Of a DNA stretch of 64,000 nucleotides, positions 17,541 through 25,984 are shown piece after piece. This stretch comes from Thermoproteota archaeon (GTDB lineage Archaea > Thermoproteota > Thermoprotei_A > Sulfolobales > NBVN01). Made by a program: the position numbers and the translations under genes. Under the pieces are notes generated by a model, which saw nothing but the letters and a program-made list of their open reading frames with translations, did no database searches and was not told the DNA's origin. Every line of letters starts with the position of its first letter. The stretch's first letter is position 1. The stretch is from the NCBI GenBank assembly GCA_030550455.1, contig JAUQPH010000001.1:190259-254258 (forward strand). Direction: 5' to 3'.

Positions 17541-18233
17541 AAGAGCTACTGAGAGATGCTTCAAGCTATTTATGATAGCGTCGGGCTCGTATACCCTCTT
17601 GATTCCAAGCCATTTAAGGTATGGGTCGGACTCCGATCTCAGTACGTGGATCGCTTTTAAGCCGAATTTCTTGGGGTAGTAGATATCGAAGGTATAGTTA
17701 TCTCCGACTACAACTCTCTGGTTGCACTCCGCAGGTACGGCATAGAACTTCTCACAACTCTTTAGGCACCCCCTATTGTCTGGTGTGAAAATAGCATCAA
17801 AGTACTTATCCAACCCTAAAGTCTCTATAACACATCTTTGGTACTTGATCAGACCGTTAGTAGCTAAAATTAAGGTTTCTACAGTGTGGGCAAGCTCTTC
17901 AAGGACTTCGCTTGCGTTATCTAGTAGCTTAGAGAGATGACATAGTTCCTGGAGCCTCTTTTCGATACTATATCCCGAGCTTACGCCAAAGAACTTTGAG
18001 ACTACTCTGTAGATGTAGTCCCAGTCGAAAGCTAGAGGATCGGCCCTCTTTATAAGCTCTATGTGAGTCCTCCACGAGTGCAGCTCAACCTCACTTACGT
18101 TGGTGCCTGAGTTAATGGCAATATAGCTATAGGCCTCCCTGATAACACTTGATATAGGACTCACGGCAAGAGTGCCGTCCAAGTCCACGAACACTGTGAA
18201 TGTTCTAGCCACGCTCCTATCACCTACTCGCAA
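17529..18233 (-). CDS. HAD superfamily hydrolase
   Basis: A 234-residue phosphatase-like protein. Motif I is FVDLDGTLAVS, motif II is LILATNG, and the C-terminal motif is VVGDNYTFDIYYPKKFGL. The helical cap between residues 25 and 95 is of the C1 type. Substrate unknown. It converges on sfsA. Confidence 0.85.
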   Translation of the reverse strand: MRVGDRSVARTFTVFVDLDGTLAVSPISSVIREAYSYIAINSGTNVSEVELHSWRTHIELIKRADPLAFDWDYIYRVVSKFFGVSSGYSIEKRLQELCHLSKLLDNASEVLEELAHTVETLILATNGLIKYQRCVIETLGLDKYFDAIFTPDNRGCLKSCEKFYAVPAECNQRVVVGDNYTFDIYYPKKFGLKAIHVLRSESDPYLKWLGIKRVYEPDAIINSLKHLSVALLKL

Positions 18234-18349
18234 AGATTCTCGTGTTTTTCCACAGTAGTGGTGCTCTCAGGTATTTGAGCATTCCCTCCCTTACTTACGG
18301 AAGTACCTCGTGGTGTTGACTAGAGAGACCTACGGCCGAGTAAACTATT

Positions 18350-18640
18350 TCACATCGCAGAGGCAGTGAGTTGCTTCTTTGTTTTAGCTTTCGCAAGTTG
18401 CTCTATGTCTTTCAAGCTTTCAAAGCTCTTAGATGTCACTTCTCTGAGGTCTACGAGTCTAAGATTCGCCAGCACTATCTATGGCTCAAGGTCTTGGGGC
18501 GAGGGCGAAACACCGAAAACGATTAGGGGTTTGTGATGGATAGCCTCAAGCAACATCACAAAGTCAGATGCTGAGAACTATGTAGGGAGAATACTGCTGT
18601 TCTCATAAGCTTGCGCAGCTAAGGCAGAAGACGGTATACA
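18350..18640 (-). pseudogene. Unidentified gene relic with two in-frame stops
   Basis: One minus frame reads as protein over about 95 codons, broken only by TAG codons around 18580 and 18482, ending in TGA at 18350. Segments are AAQAYENSSILPT, FSASDFVMLLEAIHHKPLI and IVLANLRLVDLREVTSKSFE. Composition and helical pattern look genuinely coding, but the N-terminus is missing. I do not recognise the family. It fills most of the 450-bp gap between the HAD gene and the next gene. Confidence 0.5.
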
Positions 18641-18690
18641 GCTTGCTTAATATTGAAAAGCTTAATATCTTTTAACAATCATAACTCTAG

Positions 18691-19173
18691 GTGCTCAGGG
18701 TGTCTCAGAAAGCTGAAAAAACAGTGTCGAAGGAGCTGAAGATAGTGGCTAGACCTGTTATTACAGTAGAGGATGCTATAAAGGATAGCAAGAAGGTTAG
18801 CGTACTCGGTGTGGTCAAGAGCTTGGGCGAGGTTAGTGAGCGTGGTTTGATAAGTTGTCTCTATATTTTAAAGACCGAGAAAGATAGGGACTTGGGCTAC
18901 CCATTCCAAGTGATTGGTACCGTAGTTAATAGTAGAGAGCTGCTCGAGGATATTAGGGTCCTCCTCTACCTAGGTCTTTTAGAGGTTACTGAAGGTAGAA
19001 AGCTAAGACTTACATCACTAGGTAAAGAACTATTGGACAAGCTTACTGAAGGTCAGAAGCAAGTATTAGATGAGCTTACGAAGGTTGTTGAAGAAGTAAA
19101 GCAAAGAGTTCTCTCTGAAGACAACTTACTTAACATAATGACGGCAGGAGGTAGAGGTCGCAGGCGTAGATAA
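18691..19173 (+). CDS. Hypothetical protein, possibly winged-helix
   Basis: A 160-residue protein. Residues 50-120 (SERGLISCLYILKTEK ... LEDIRVLLYLGLLEV ... KLRLTSLGKELLDKL) have the helix-helix-wing pattern of a winged-helix domain, followed by a charged helix and an arginine-rich tail (GGRGRRRR). No named family recognised. GTG at 18691 or GTG at 18700 may be the start. It precedes the eL21 operon by about 55 bp. Confidence 0.65.
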   Translation: MLRVSQKAEKTVSKELKIVARPVITVEDAIKDSKKVSVLGVVKSLGEVSERGLISCLYILKTEKDRDLGYPFQVIGTVVNSRELLEDIRVLLYLGLLEVTEGRKLRLTSLGKELLDKLTEGQKQVLDELTKVVEEVKQRVLSEDNLLNIMTAGGRGRRRR

Positions 19174-19229
19174 GGAGAGGAAAGGATATTTAAGTTTAAC
19201 GTAGTAATGCTTGGTTAGGTGGTACTGGA

Positions 19230-19535
19230 GTGGTAAAGGCATCTCAAGGCTTGAGACACAGAACCCGTAAGCTTCTTAAAAAGAGTGTGAGAGAAAGAGG
19301 GGCTATACCCAAGCTCAGCTTGGTTATGCAGGAGTATAAAGTCGGAGATAAAGTTCACATAGTTCCGAATCCGGCTATTCATGAGGCTCTCCCACACAGG
19401 AGGTACATAGGTAAGACCGGGACAGTAGTGGGCAAGAGGGGTAGAGCTTACTTAGTAGAGCTCCTAGTGGGTAGCAAGAAGAAGGTAATTATAACGGTTC
19501 CAGAGCACTTGAGGCCTGTTCAAGGAGGCAGTTAG
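19230..19535 (+). CDS. rpl21e: 50S ribosomal protein eL21 (L21e)
   Basis: A 101-residue protein matching eL21: basic N-terminus ASQGLRHRTRKLL, then YKVGDKVHIVPNPAIHEALPH and RYIGKTGTVVGKRG. Component of the large ribosomal subunit. GTG start with AGGTGG eight bases upstream; ATTTAAGTTTA near 19187 is a probable TATA box. First gene of the eL21-Rpo4-DUF655-TrmJ operon. Confidence 0.96.
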   Translation: MVKASQGLRHRTRKLLKKSVRERGAIPKLSLVMQEYKVGDKVHIVPNPAIHEALPHRRYIGKTGTVVGKRGRAYLVELLVGSKKKVIITVPEHLRPVQGGS

Positions 19536-19546
19536 GGAAGGCTATC

Positions 19547-19879
19547 ATGAGAGTACTAGAGGTTAAAAGCATACCTCTAGCTATCGCACTCGAGAAGCTC
19601 GTAGAGTGTGAAAAGAAGGGTCTTGTTTTGAAGGGGTTAGCTAAGAGAACTATGGAGCTAGCCGAGGTCTTACGCAAGTGCGATAGCCCGAGGGAGCTCT
19701 ACGAGGAGCTGATTAAGCTGGGTCTCAACGACTTAACGGCATCCATGATAGTGGATGTAGCTCCGAGAAGTCAGGACGAAGTTAAGATGTTGCTGAACTT
19801 TGAGTCTTCAAGTGTCGTTGATGAAGTAATCTCGAAAATCGTGGACTTAGTATCTAAGTACTGCTATAAGGCTTCCTAG
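19547..19879 (+). CDS. rpoF: RNA polymerase subunit Rpo4 (RpoF)
   Basis: A 110-residue protein with the Rpo4/RPB4 pattern: short N-terminal strand, helices with TMELAEVLRKCDSPRELYEEL, and LGLNDLTASMIVDVAPRSQDEVKMLL. Rpo4 pairs with Rpo7 in the RNA polymerase stalk. It follows eL21 by 11 bp, a conserved archaeal linkage. Confidence 0.93.
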   Translation: MRVLEVKSIPLAIALEKLVECEKKGLVLKGLAKRTMELAEVLRKCDSPRELYEELIKLGLNDLTASMIVDVAPRSQDEVKMLLNFESSSVVDEVISKIVDLVSKYCYKAS

Positions 19880-19901
19880 CTGTTAGTAAGCAAGTGATAG
19901 T

Positions 19902-20561
19902 ATGAGTTTTAAAGAGAGAGACTATTGGCTAAGACTTGTAAGTAGAGAGGAATACGCTCTAGTACTCGACTTCTTACCTAGAGGGAATCCAGCAGATCCG
20001 CACCACCCGTCTCATCGAGACCGCCCGATAGCTCAAGCGCTTGGATGTAGGTACTTCACTCTAGTCGAGTTTCACCCTAAACCCGGAGCTAGTTTAGCTA
20101 TTGATGAGAGAGTCTACATAGGCTTCTCGAGAAAAGAGCTTCGAGATAAAGTTGCTTACGTGTGGGGTGAGCCTGTAGCCTACGATGACCTAACCGCAAT
20201 AGCTAAGTCTAACCTCCCTTCAGCTGTTCAGAAGCTTATTCTAGAGTTGGAGAGAGAATTTACGAAGTTCTTTAACATAGCACCACCATTGACCATAAAG
20301 TTTCACACGCTGGAGCTTATACCTGGAATAGGAAAGAAAACCCTGTGGGTAGTACTCGATGAGAGATCCCGAGGAGAGTTTAAGGATTTTAATGACATAA
20401 GGAATAGAGTCAAAGGGTTTGACCCCTTGAAAGCTCTAACTGAGAGAGTAATAAGTGAGCTAAGAGGCGCTGAAAGATACTATTTGTTTGTACATCCACC
20501 TAAGGGTGCAGCTACGGCTGTGTACTTAGATTACTTGAGTAAGCTCTACGGTGAGAAGTGA
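19902..20561 (+). CDS. DUF655 protein (RNA-binding, helix-hairpin-helix)
   Basis: A 219-residue protein with the DUF655 motifs YALVLDFLPRGNP, ALGCRYFTLVEFHPK and, near residue 140, HTLELIPGIGKKTLW, a helix-hairpin-helix. The family is universal in archaea, almost always next to Rpo4, and is thought to bind RNA. It overlaps the next gene by 11 bp. Confidence 0.92.
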   Translation: MSFKERDYWLRLVSREEYALVLDFLPRGNPADPHHPSHRDRPIAQALGCRYFTLVEFHPKPGASLAIDERVYIGFSRKELRDKVAYVWGEPVAYDDLTAIAKSNLPSAVQKLILELEREFTKFFNIAPPLTIKFHTLELIPGIGKKTLWVVLDERSRGEFKDFNDIRNRVKGFDPLKALTERVISELRGAERYYLFVHPPKGAATAVYLDYLSKLYGEK

Positions 20562-21318
20562 GCTGGTAGGTGCTGCGTTGTCTCTGAGGGTTAGGCTCGT
20601 TCTAGTTGAACCTGAAGGAAGGATGAATTTTGGTCAGATCCTGAGGCTCTCGAGAAATTTTGGTGTAGACGACATTTGTGTTGTAAACCCGAAGTTCGAC
20701 ATAGGAGATAGAGAGGTGATAGATTTCGCTGCGGGCGGGGCGTCCCTAGTAGAGAAAGTAAGAGTAGTTGACGCACTTAATAAGTGTCTAGAAGGTGTGG
20801 ACTTCTCGGTTTGTACGACGTCTATTGCCGGCGCTCCAGAAGATCCTCTAAGGCAGGCTGTAGTGCCTCGAGCTATACCTTTACTACTTCCGCGCGGTTC
20901 TAAGATAGCCTTAGTTTTTGGACGAGAGAGTGTGGGACTGACGAGGTCAGAGCTGTCTATGTGTTCCTTAGTTTCCACACTAGTGACTACATCTGATTAT
21001 AACGTACTAAACCTATCTCATGCTGTAGCAATATATCTCTACGAGTTAATCGGTAGAGAAGTAGGGGAATTAGTCGTAGGTGAAAGATGTGCGGGCGACT
21101 ACATGAGGGTCATCACTAAGTACATAGAGAAACTAGGGCTAGCCTACGGGTTGAATCAAAGTGAGATCTCAGCACTTAAACACGTCGTAAATAAAGCCCT
21201 GCTTACTAAAGCAGAATGCAGAGTCTTATACAAGCTTCTTAAGACTTCGTACGCTATATATAGCAAAGCTTACGAAAAGGAGAACTCCTCCCTCCCCGAT
21301 AGCGATGATGTCAGCTAA
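20551..21318 (+). CDS. trmJ: TrmJ-like tRNA 2'-O-methyltransferase (SPOUT)
   Basis: A 255-residue SPOUT enzyme. The start of the domain is RVRLVLVEPEGRMNFGQILR, and the trefoil-knot SAM site is IALVFGRESVGLT ... YNVLNLSHAVAIYLYE. The C-terminal 85 residues are helical as in TrmJ. Family members methylate the ribose of tRNA position 32. GTG 20551 overlaps the previous gene; TTG 20578 preceded by AGGTG is an alternative start. In many archaea this operon position holds the 16S rRNA dimethylase KsgA instead. Confidence 0.88.
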   Translation: MRSELVGAALSLRVRLVLVEPEGRMNFGQILRLSRNFGVDDICVVNPKFDIGDREVIDFAAGGASLVEKVRVVDALNKCLEGVDFSVCTTSIAGAPEDPLRQAVVPRAIPLLLPRGSKIALVFGRESVGLTRSELSMCSLVSTLVTTSDYNVLNLSHAVAIYLYELIGREVGELVVGERCAGDYMRVITKYIEKLGLAYGLNQSEISALKHVVNKALLTKAECRVLYKLLKTSYAIYSKAYEKENSSLPDSDDVS

Positions 21319-21469
21319 CACCATTTCACTCCATAGTGCTCACTTTGTGAAATCATCCTTTAGTATCTACGCATCGAAGTCTCACCATCCTTGCGGAGGT
21401 TGAAATATAGGTGTTCAAGTAAAGGATTTTATCGATAACTGAGTTTTTAACGTGGGTAGGAGGTGGTGC

Positions 21470-22432
21470 GTGCTGAGTGTTTCAGTAGTGTTTCACGGGG
21501 ATTGCGACGGTATTATAGCCGCTTATTTATACATAAAGAGGTATTTTCGGGACCTGTATCCCGGTGGTTTAAATCTTGCTGTTACGCATCCGTGGAGAGC
21601 ACACACCGACATTAAGAGGGTAGCAACCGGTGGAAGCGAGTTAGTGATTCTCGATATAGCCCTTAGTGATAAGCTCATAGAGGCGCTTGAAACTATTATC
21701 TCTAGGTATAAAAAAGTTGTTTTTGTCGATCACCACGCCACGTCAGAGTCCTTGATGCCAAAGATAGAGGCTAGAGTTAAGGTAGTCTACTCAAAGGTTA
21801 GTTCTACCCCTCGATTGCTTACGCAACTAATGGGAACACCTCTTAATCCCTATGAAGACATGCTCGTCGAGGTGGCAGACGTTTGTGAAGGTAAGACTCC
21901 CCATCCAGGTACCGACAGGTCAGTTCTTGATCTAGTAGACTCTATTAGAATGTCGATAGCGCTTAACCCAGGAGACCTCGATTTCATGAAGTATCTTATC
22001 GACTTAATGATGAAGTCAAAGAACCCCTCTCAAGACCCCTTAGTTAGAGTGAGAGCCAGAAGAGCTAAGTTCTTACTAGGAAACTTACTTAAGATAGTCT
22101 CGGAGGACTCGCTAGATGCGGGAAACGTCAAGATCGCCTTTCTAAACTTACCGCTGTCTAGGGCCTTCGCTGGACTAATAGGTGTAGCAGCTACAGAGCT
22201 GTCCAAGGCTTACAGAAAGAGTGTTGTCTTAGTTAGGGAAGAACAAGAGAAAATAGTTATTACAGTTAGGTCTGCTCATAGAGACGCTTTAGTGCTTTCT
22301 CAGCAAATAGCAAGTTCTCTAAAAGGCGTCTACGGGGGACATGCGGAGGCCTCGTCTATTACGGTAGGTAAGGAACCTCTCGCTAAGGTAGCGAGTAGCA
22401 TAGTTAATAAAGTACTTAGCTATAGCACATAG
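21470..22432 (+). CDS. DHH/DHHA1 phosphoesterase
   Basis: A 320-residue DHH-family protein with HGDCDGIIAAYLY, LVILDIALS, VDHHAT (the DHH triad) and the C-terminal DHHA1 motif GGHAEASSITV. The family includes RecJ-like nucleases, nanoRNases and the archaeal GINS-associated nuclease; the length fits the short forms but the substrate is not decidable. GGAGGTG at 21459-21465 places the start at GTG 21470 rather than GTG 21452, which lies upstream of this site. Confidence 0.85.
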   Translation: MLSVSVVFHGDCDGIIAAYLYIKRYFRDLYPGGLNLAVTHPWRAHTDIKRVATGGSELVILDIALSDKLIEALETIISRYKKVVFVDHHATSESLMPKIEARVKVVYSKVSSTPRLLTQLMGTPLNPYEDMLVEVADVCEGKTPHPGTDRSVLDLVDSIRMSIALNPGDLDFMKYLIDLMMKSKNPSQDPLVRVRARRAKFLLGNLLKIVSEDSLDAGNVKIAFLNLPLSRAFAGLIGVAATELSKAYRKSVVLVREEQEKIVITVRSAHRDALVLSQQIASSLKGVYGGHAEASSITVGKEPLAKVASSIVNKVLSYST

Positions 22433-22456
22433 GTTAAGCCTACTCTGGGATGTTAC

Positions 22457-23185
22457 TTGAAGGAAGTCATATCGAGTGGTATAGTAGAACCAGCAGAACT
22501 TGTAGAGCTTGTAAATAAGTGGTTCAGAAGAGCTACCATCGTCATGGTTTCGAAGTGCTCAATAAGCTACAGTGGGAGAGCGTCTAGTATCGCAAGAGAA
22601 TCTACGAGGCTTATAATTTTAAAGCAGGATGGGACTGTGCTAGTTCATGAATCAGTAGGTAGTAATCCACTGAACTGGCAACCGAGGTCATCAATAGTAA
22701 CTAAAAAGATTAGTGAATCTGAGGTAGAGCTGAGAGCAATTCGAGTCAGCCCTAGAGAAGAGCTAGTCATACGGGTTACGGGGCGCTCTCTAGTCGTAGT
22801 AGTTGAACTAGGAGATGAGGGTTTAACCATCTACGGGAAGGAAGAGGACATAATCGAGGAACTAGCGAATAACCCTTCGAGAATTATAAGTGGTGCTACT
22901 CTCATAGCCCGTGAAGTCAGCACACCCTACGGGAGAGTCGACATCATGTTGAAAGACCCGTCTGGCAAACTAGTGGTAGTCGAAGTCAAGAGGGCGAGAG
23001 CCGAAATAGAGGCAGCACAGCAACTACATCGCTACGTTGAGTACTACAGGCGGTTAGGGCTGGACGTATATGGTGTTCTCGTAGCTCCCGACATCAGCAA
23101 TAGTACACTTAAGTACTTAGGAGACCACGGCTTAAAGTACGTAAAGTACTCACCAAAGGGTTCGGGGGCTATTTCTCTTCTTTAG
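22457..23185 (+). CDS. nucS: Endonuclease NucS
   Basis: A 242-residue NucS/EndoMS homologue. The N-terminal beta domain (residues 1-120) binds DNA; the C-terminal PD-(D/E)xK nuclease has GRVDIMLKD (D162), VVVEVKRA (E176, K178) and a Q187 motif. NucS cleaves mismatched or branched DNA and works with PCNA in archaea. TTG start. The last nine codons (GSGAISLL and stop) belong to a 225-bp repeat also found at 58251-58473, so the natural C-terminus may have been replaced or the end duplicated. Confidence 0.92.
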   Translation: MKEVISSGIVEPAELVELVNKWFRRATIVMVSKCSISYSGRASSIARESTRLIILKQDGTVLVHESVGSNPLNWQPRSSIVTKKISESEVELRAIRVSPREELVIRVTGRSLVVVVELGDEGLTIYGKEEDIIEELANNPSRIISGATLIAREVSTPYGRVDIMLKDPSGKLVVVEVKRARAEIEAAQQLHRYVEYYRRLGLDVYGVLVAPDISNSTLKYLGDHGLKYVKYSPKGSGAISLL

Positions 23186-23382
23186 TTCTTATAGGTTTTT
23201 CTAAGGTGCTTAGAGCTCTTAATGCGATTAAGTCAAGCAGGGTTTGTAAACCGGTGAGTACGCATAGATGCTTTAGTGACCCCGGGCTTCCGAGGCCCAC
23301 GGCAGACCGTGGGGAAGGGGTTCTGGGAAACCGTGGTGACCCACCCTAGGAAAACCTACGAAAACCTAGGATAGGAAGCGGT
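23158..23382 (+). repeat. Repeat copy A, overlapping the 3' end of nucS
   Basis: About 225 bp matching 58251-58473 in inverted orientation at roughly 80% by eye. It holds, in order: the last nine nucS codons, GGTGCTTAGAGCTCTT, a TATA-like GGGTTTGTAAACC, two GC-rich hairpins (GGGC-TTCCGAG-GCCC and CCACGG-CAGA-CCGTGG) and a 3' box CCTAGGAAAACCTACG. Conserved hairpins behind a TATA-like box suggest a small RNA gene; a mobile-element end is the alternative. Confidence 0.75.
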
Positions 23383-23426
23383 TCAGACCGGTTGAGCGTC
23401 CGTAGTTTTATTTTCCAACCTAGTGG

Positions 23427-23669
23427 TCACCCCCCTCCAACGACTAAAGTCAGATCGATTACGTCTTCCTCACTCAATAAGGTTTCTTTGTATTCGTAGA
23501 CCCTTTTTCCGTTAACTAACACTATAACGTGCTTCTTGTATTTCTCTATGGATTTCTTGATTTCGCCTGGTAGATTCGCTAAAACCTCCTCTAGGTTATT
23601 GCCTCTAACAGCGACTACACTAAATCCTGACTCTTCCTTAAGGATGCCGTGCAGCCTTAGTATTGCCAT
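23427..23669 (-). CDS. MoaD/ThiS-like ubiquitin-fold protein
   Basis: An 80-residue beta-grasp protein ending in the di-glycine tail VVGGG, with the MoaD-type segment VIVLVNGKRVYEYKETLL. Such proteins carry sulfur as a C-terminal thiocarboxylate for pterin cofactor or thiamine synthesis, or act as archaeal modifiers. The start overlaps the end of the AOR gene by 32 bp, so a role in supplying tungstopterin to that enzyme is the natural inference. Confidence 0.85.
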   Translation of the reverse strand: MAILRLHGILKEESGFSVVAVRGNNLEEVLANLPGEIKKSIEKYKKHVIVLVNGKRVYEYKETLLSEEDVIDLTLVVGGG

Positions 23670-25596
23670 AGTCCCGCCTAGGAAGTTTAAACCTTTTACT
23701 CAACTCTCTAGCTACGTACTCTAGCCCTAGGTCTTCGAGAGTTTCTTCGAACGGCAAACCGCTCTCGTAATCCCACTTCCTGTTTTCGTAGTACTCCCTC
23801 AACATGGGCTCTAAGTCGCATTTATGTCCTTTAGAGGGTCCGGTAGGCATGGGTTCTTGAGTAAATCTCGCAGGAAGAACTTCGGACTCCCTGCCGACGC
23901 CTTCTCTTAAGTTAAAGCATCTCTTGAGGTTAGCTATTCTCTCTCCGAGGAGCCTTAAGTACCTAGTGTCACCGAATTCCTCAACTCCCGTTAAGGGCTT
24001 CAGAAGTCTCGCTATGAAGTCGAAATAGTACATAGGTGGCCACATGGTCCCATACTTACACATGATGACTGAGTCAACAACAGCAAAGAGGTCTTCTTGG
24101 TCCTTTACGATGAGACCTTTATATTTCTCTGTAAGTCTATCACACACTTCCTCAACCTTATCAAGACCGAACCTTTCGGCGGCTATGTCTCTATATCCCA
24201 ACTCGTCTACAGTAGTGAGAGACCTTAAGTGGTCAGCACCGCGCACAGATATAGCCCACGTACACCCAACAGACTTCTGCGCTCTCGGATCTTGAGCTGA
24301 AACCTCCAGTCCCTTCACATGGAGAGCGTAGTACTCAGCACCTCTACCAATCGCTTTAGCAGCTCTAGCTACACCCTCAGCTAATAGGTTCCCTATTCCC
24401 CGCCTAAAAGTTATCATCTTTATTAACTCAATCGCTGCCTCATGACTACCCCAAGCGGGCTTTATACCCCCTAGGTCGCTATCGGAGATAATACCCTTCT
24501 CGTAGATTTCGAAAACGAACGAGACCACCTTCCCCGTGGATATAGTGTCTAAACCGTAGAGATTGCAAAGCATGTTCATGTGTATTATTGCCTCAATATC
24601 GTCTATCAGTAGGTTTGAGCCGAGGGCTACAACGGTCTCGTATTCTGGTCCACCAGACATAGACCCTTCGTATACTCCCCCATCGACTCTAGTCATATGC
24701 TTACACATGATCATGCAGGAGAAACAGGAGCTTCTTGAAACCCTATACTTGAGTAGCTCGTCGCCACTAATCCTATCAGCGCGCTCCCAGTATCCAGTCC
24801 AGTGGTTCTTTGTCGGAAGCCTCCCTATAGCGTTTATTACTGTTACCAAGGACGGTGTGCCGTACTTACCTAAGCTTAGCTGTGCTGGAAGAGCCCACCT
24901 ACCTTCAGTATTTTCTCTCAAGAACTCCTCCATTATCTCTATGTACTTATCGGGGTCGTATACCTCAACAGGTTTGGACCCCCTTATGGCTACAGCTTTC
25001 AAGTTCTTAGACCCCATGACGGCCCCCATTCCAGTCCTACCTAAGGCTCTGTAGTAGTCAACCATAATCGAGGAGTACTTCACTAAGTTCTCTCCAGCTT
25101 GCCCGATAGTCATTACGTGAAAGTCCTTTCCGAATACGTCCCTAATGTGGTTGGTTGAGTCACGCGTGTTAGTACCCCAGATTTCTGATGAGTCGTAGAA
25201 GACGACAGAGTCGTCATCTATTATTATCGAAACAGGTCTGGCTGATCTTCCAGTGATCACTATAGCGTCATAGCCAGCGTACTTTATTTGAGGACCGAAG
25301 CTACCTCCAGCGTGGCTCTCGCCCCAAACTCCAGTAAGAGGGGACTTCGATGCCACCATGAATCTTCCTGATGAGGGTGCGAGAGCCCCAGTTGCCGGAC
25401 CGGTAGCTACTACTAGAGCGTTTTCAGGAGATAGTGGGTGTGTATTTTCGTTTACTAAGTTCCACAGTAAGTAAGCCGCTAAACCACTGCCGCCTAGATA
25501 CCCTTTCGCTAAGTCCTCTCTTAGAGGCTCAGACACGTATTTGCGCTTAGTTAGATCTATGTATAGTATTCTGCCGGCGTATCCTTTAAGATACAT
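23638..25596 (-). CDS. Tungsten-containing aldehyde:ferredoxin oxidoreductase (AOR family)
   Basis: A 652-residue enzyme from ATG 25596. The N-terminal GYAGRILYIDLTKRKY, GYLGGSGLAAYLLW and AVVIxGSKPVEV-type segments are AOR hallmarks. The 4Fe-4S ligands are C291, C294, C298 (CFSCMIMC) and C513 (MCKYG); HVKGLEVSAQDPR lies between. It oxidises aldehydes to acids and reduces ferredoxin, in the cytoplasm, using tungstopterin. Which AOR subfamily (AOR, FOR, GAPOR, WOR) is not clear. It overlaps the polyferredoxin upstream and the MoaD-like gene downstream. Confidence 0.93.
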   Translation of the reverse strand: MYLKGYAGRILYIDLTKRKYVSEPLREDLAKGYLGGSGLAAYLLWNLVNENTHPLSPENALVVATGPATGALAPSSGRFMVASKSPLTGVWGESHAGGSFGPQIKYAGYDAIVITGRSARPVSIIIDDDSVVFYDSSEIWGTNTRDSTNHIRDVFGKDFHVMTIGQAGENLVKYSSIMVDYYRALGRTGMGAVMGSKNLKAVAIRGSKPVEVYDPDKYIEIMEEFLRENTEGRWALPAQLSLGKYGTPSLVTVINAIGRLPTKNHWTGYWERADRISGDELLKYRVSRSSCFSCMIMCKHMTRVDGGVYEGSMSGGPEYETVVALGSNLLIDDIEAIIHMNMLCNLYGLDTISTGKVVSFVFEIYEKGIISDSDLGGIKPAWGSHEAAIELIKMITFRRGIGNLLAEGVARAAKAIGRGAEYYALHVKGLEVSAQDPRAQKSVGCTWAISVRGADHLRSLTTVDELGYRDIAAERFGLDKVEEVCDRLTEKYKGLIVKDQEDLFAVVDSVIMCKYGTMWPPMYYFDFIARLLKPLTGVEEFGDTRYLRLLGERIANLKRCFNLREGVGRESEVLPARFTQEPMPTGPSKGHKCDLEPMLREYYENRKWDYESGLPFEETLEDLGLEYVARELSKRFKLPRRDYGNTKAARHP

Positions 25597-25984
25597 GTAT
25601 AGCCCCTCTAGTACAGTATTTAGCGCAGTAAGGGTTGCCAAAGCATAAGTCGCACTTAAAGGGTCTCCCGTCAACAGTTATTAAAGCACCAATTGGGCAG
25701 GTCTTGACGCAGGTTAGACAACCACTACAGATCTCGTAGTTGATGACTACAATACCGTTTACTATAGCCAGAGCACCAGTTGGGCAGTGACTTACGCAGT
25801 AACCACACTGAGAACACACAGTAAACCCTTCAGCTCGATACAGCTCGTAGTTGTAGTATACCCTTATAGCAGACATCTTAGGACTGAACTTCTTGTGCTT
25901 GTAGAAGCTACAGACAAGTTCACATATTCTGCAACCAGTGCATTTATCTAGATCAAGAACTATGTGCTTGCTCTGTAGGCCCAC
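25586..25984 (-). CDS. Polyferredoxin, four cysteine clusters
   Basis: A 132-residue iron-sulfur protein with CTGCRICELVC, CSQCGYCVSHC, CSGCLTCVKTC and a C-terminal CDLCFGNPYCAKYC, enough for four 4Fe-4S clusters. This is the HycB/AOR-associated electron-transfer type. It overlaps the AOR start by 11 bp and the permease by 25 bp, so it is the likely electron acceptor or partner subunit of the AOR. Confidence 0.92.
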   Translation of the reverse strand: MGLQSKHIVLDLDKCTGCRICELVCSFYKHKKFSPKMSAIRVYYNYELYRAEGFTVCSQCGYCVSHCPTGALAIVNGIVVINYEICSGCLTCVKTCPIGALITVDGRPFKCDLCFGNPYCAKYCTRGAIHVS

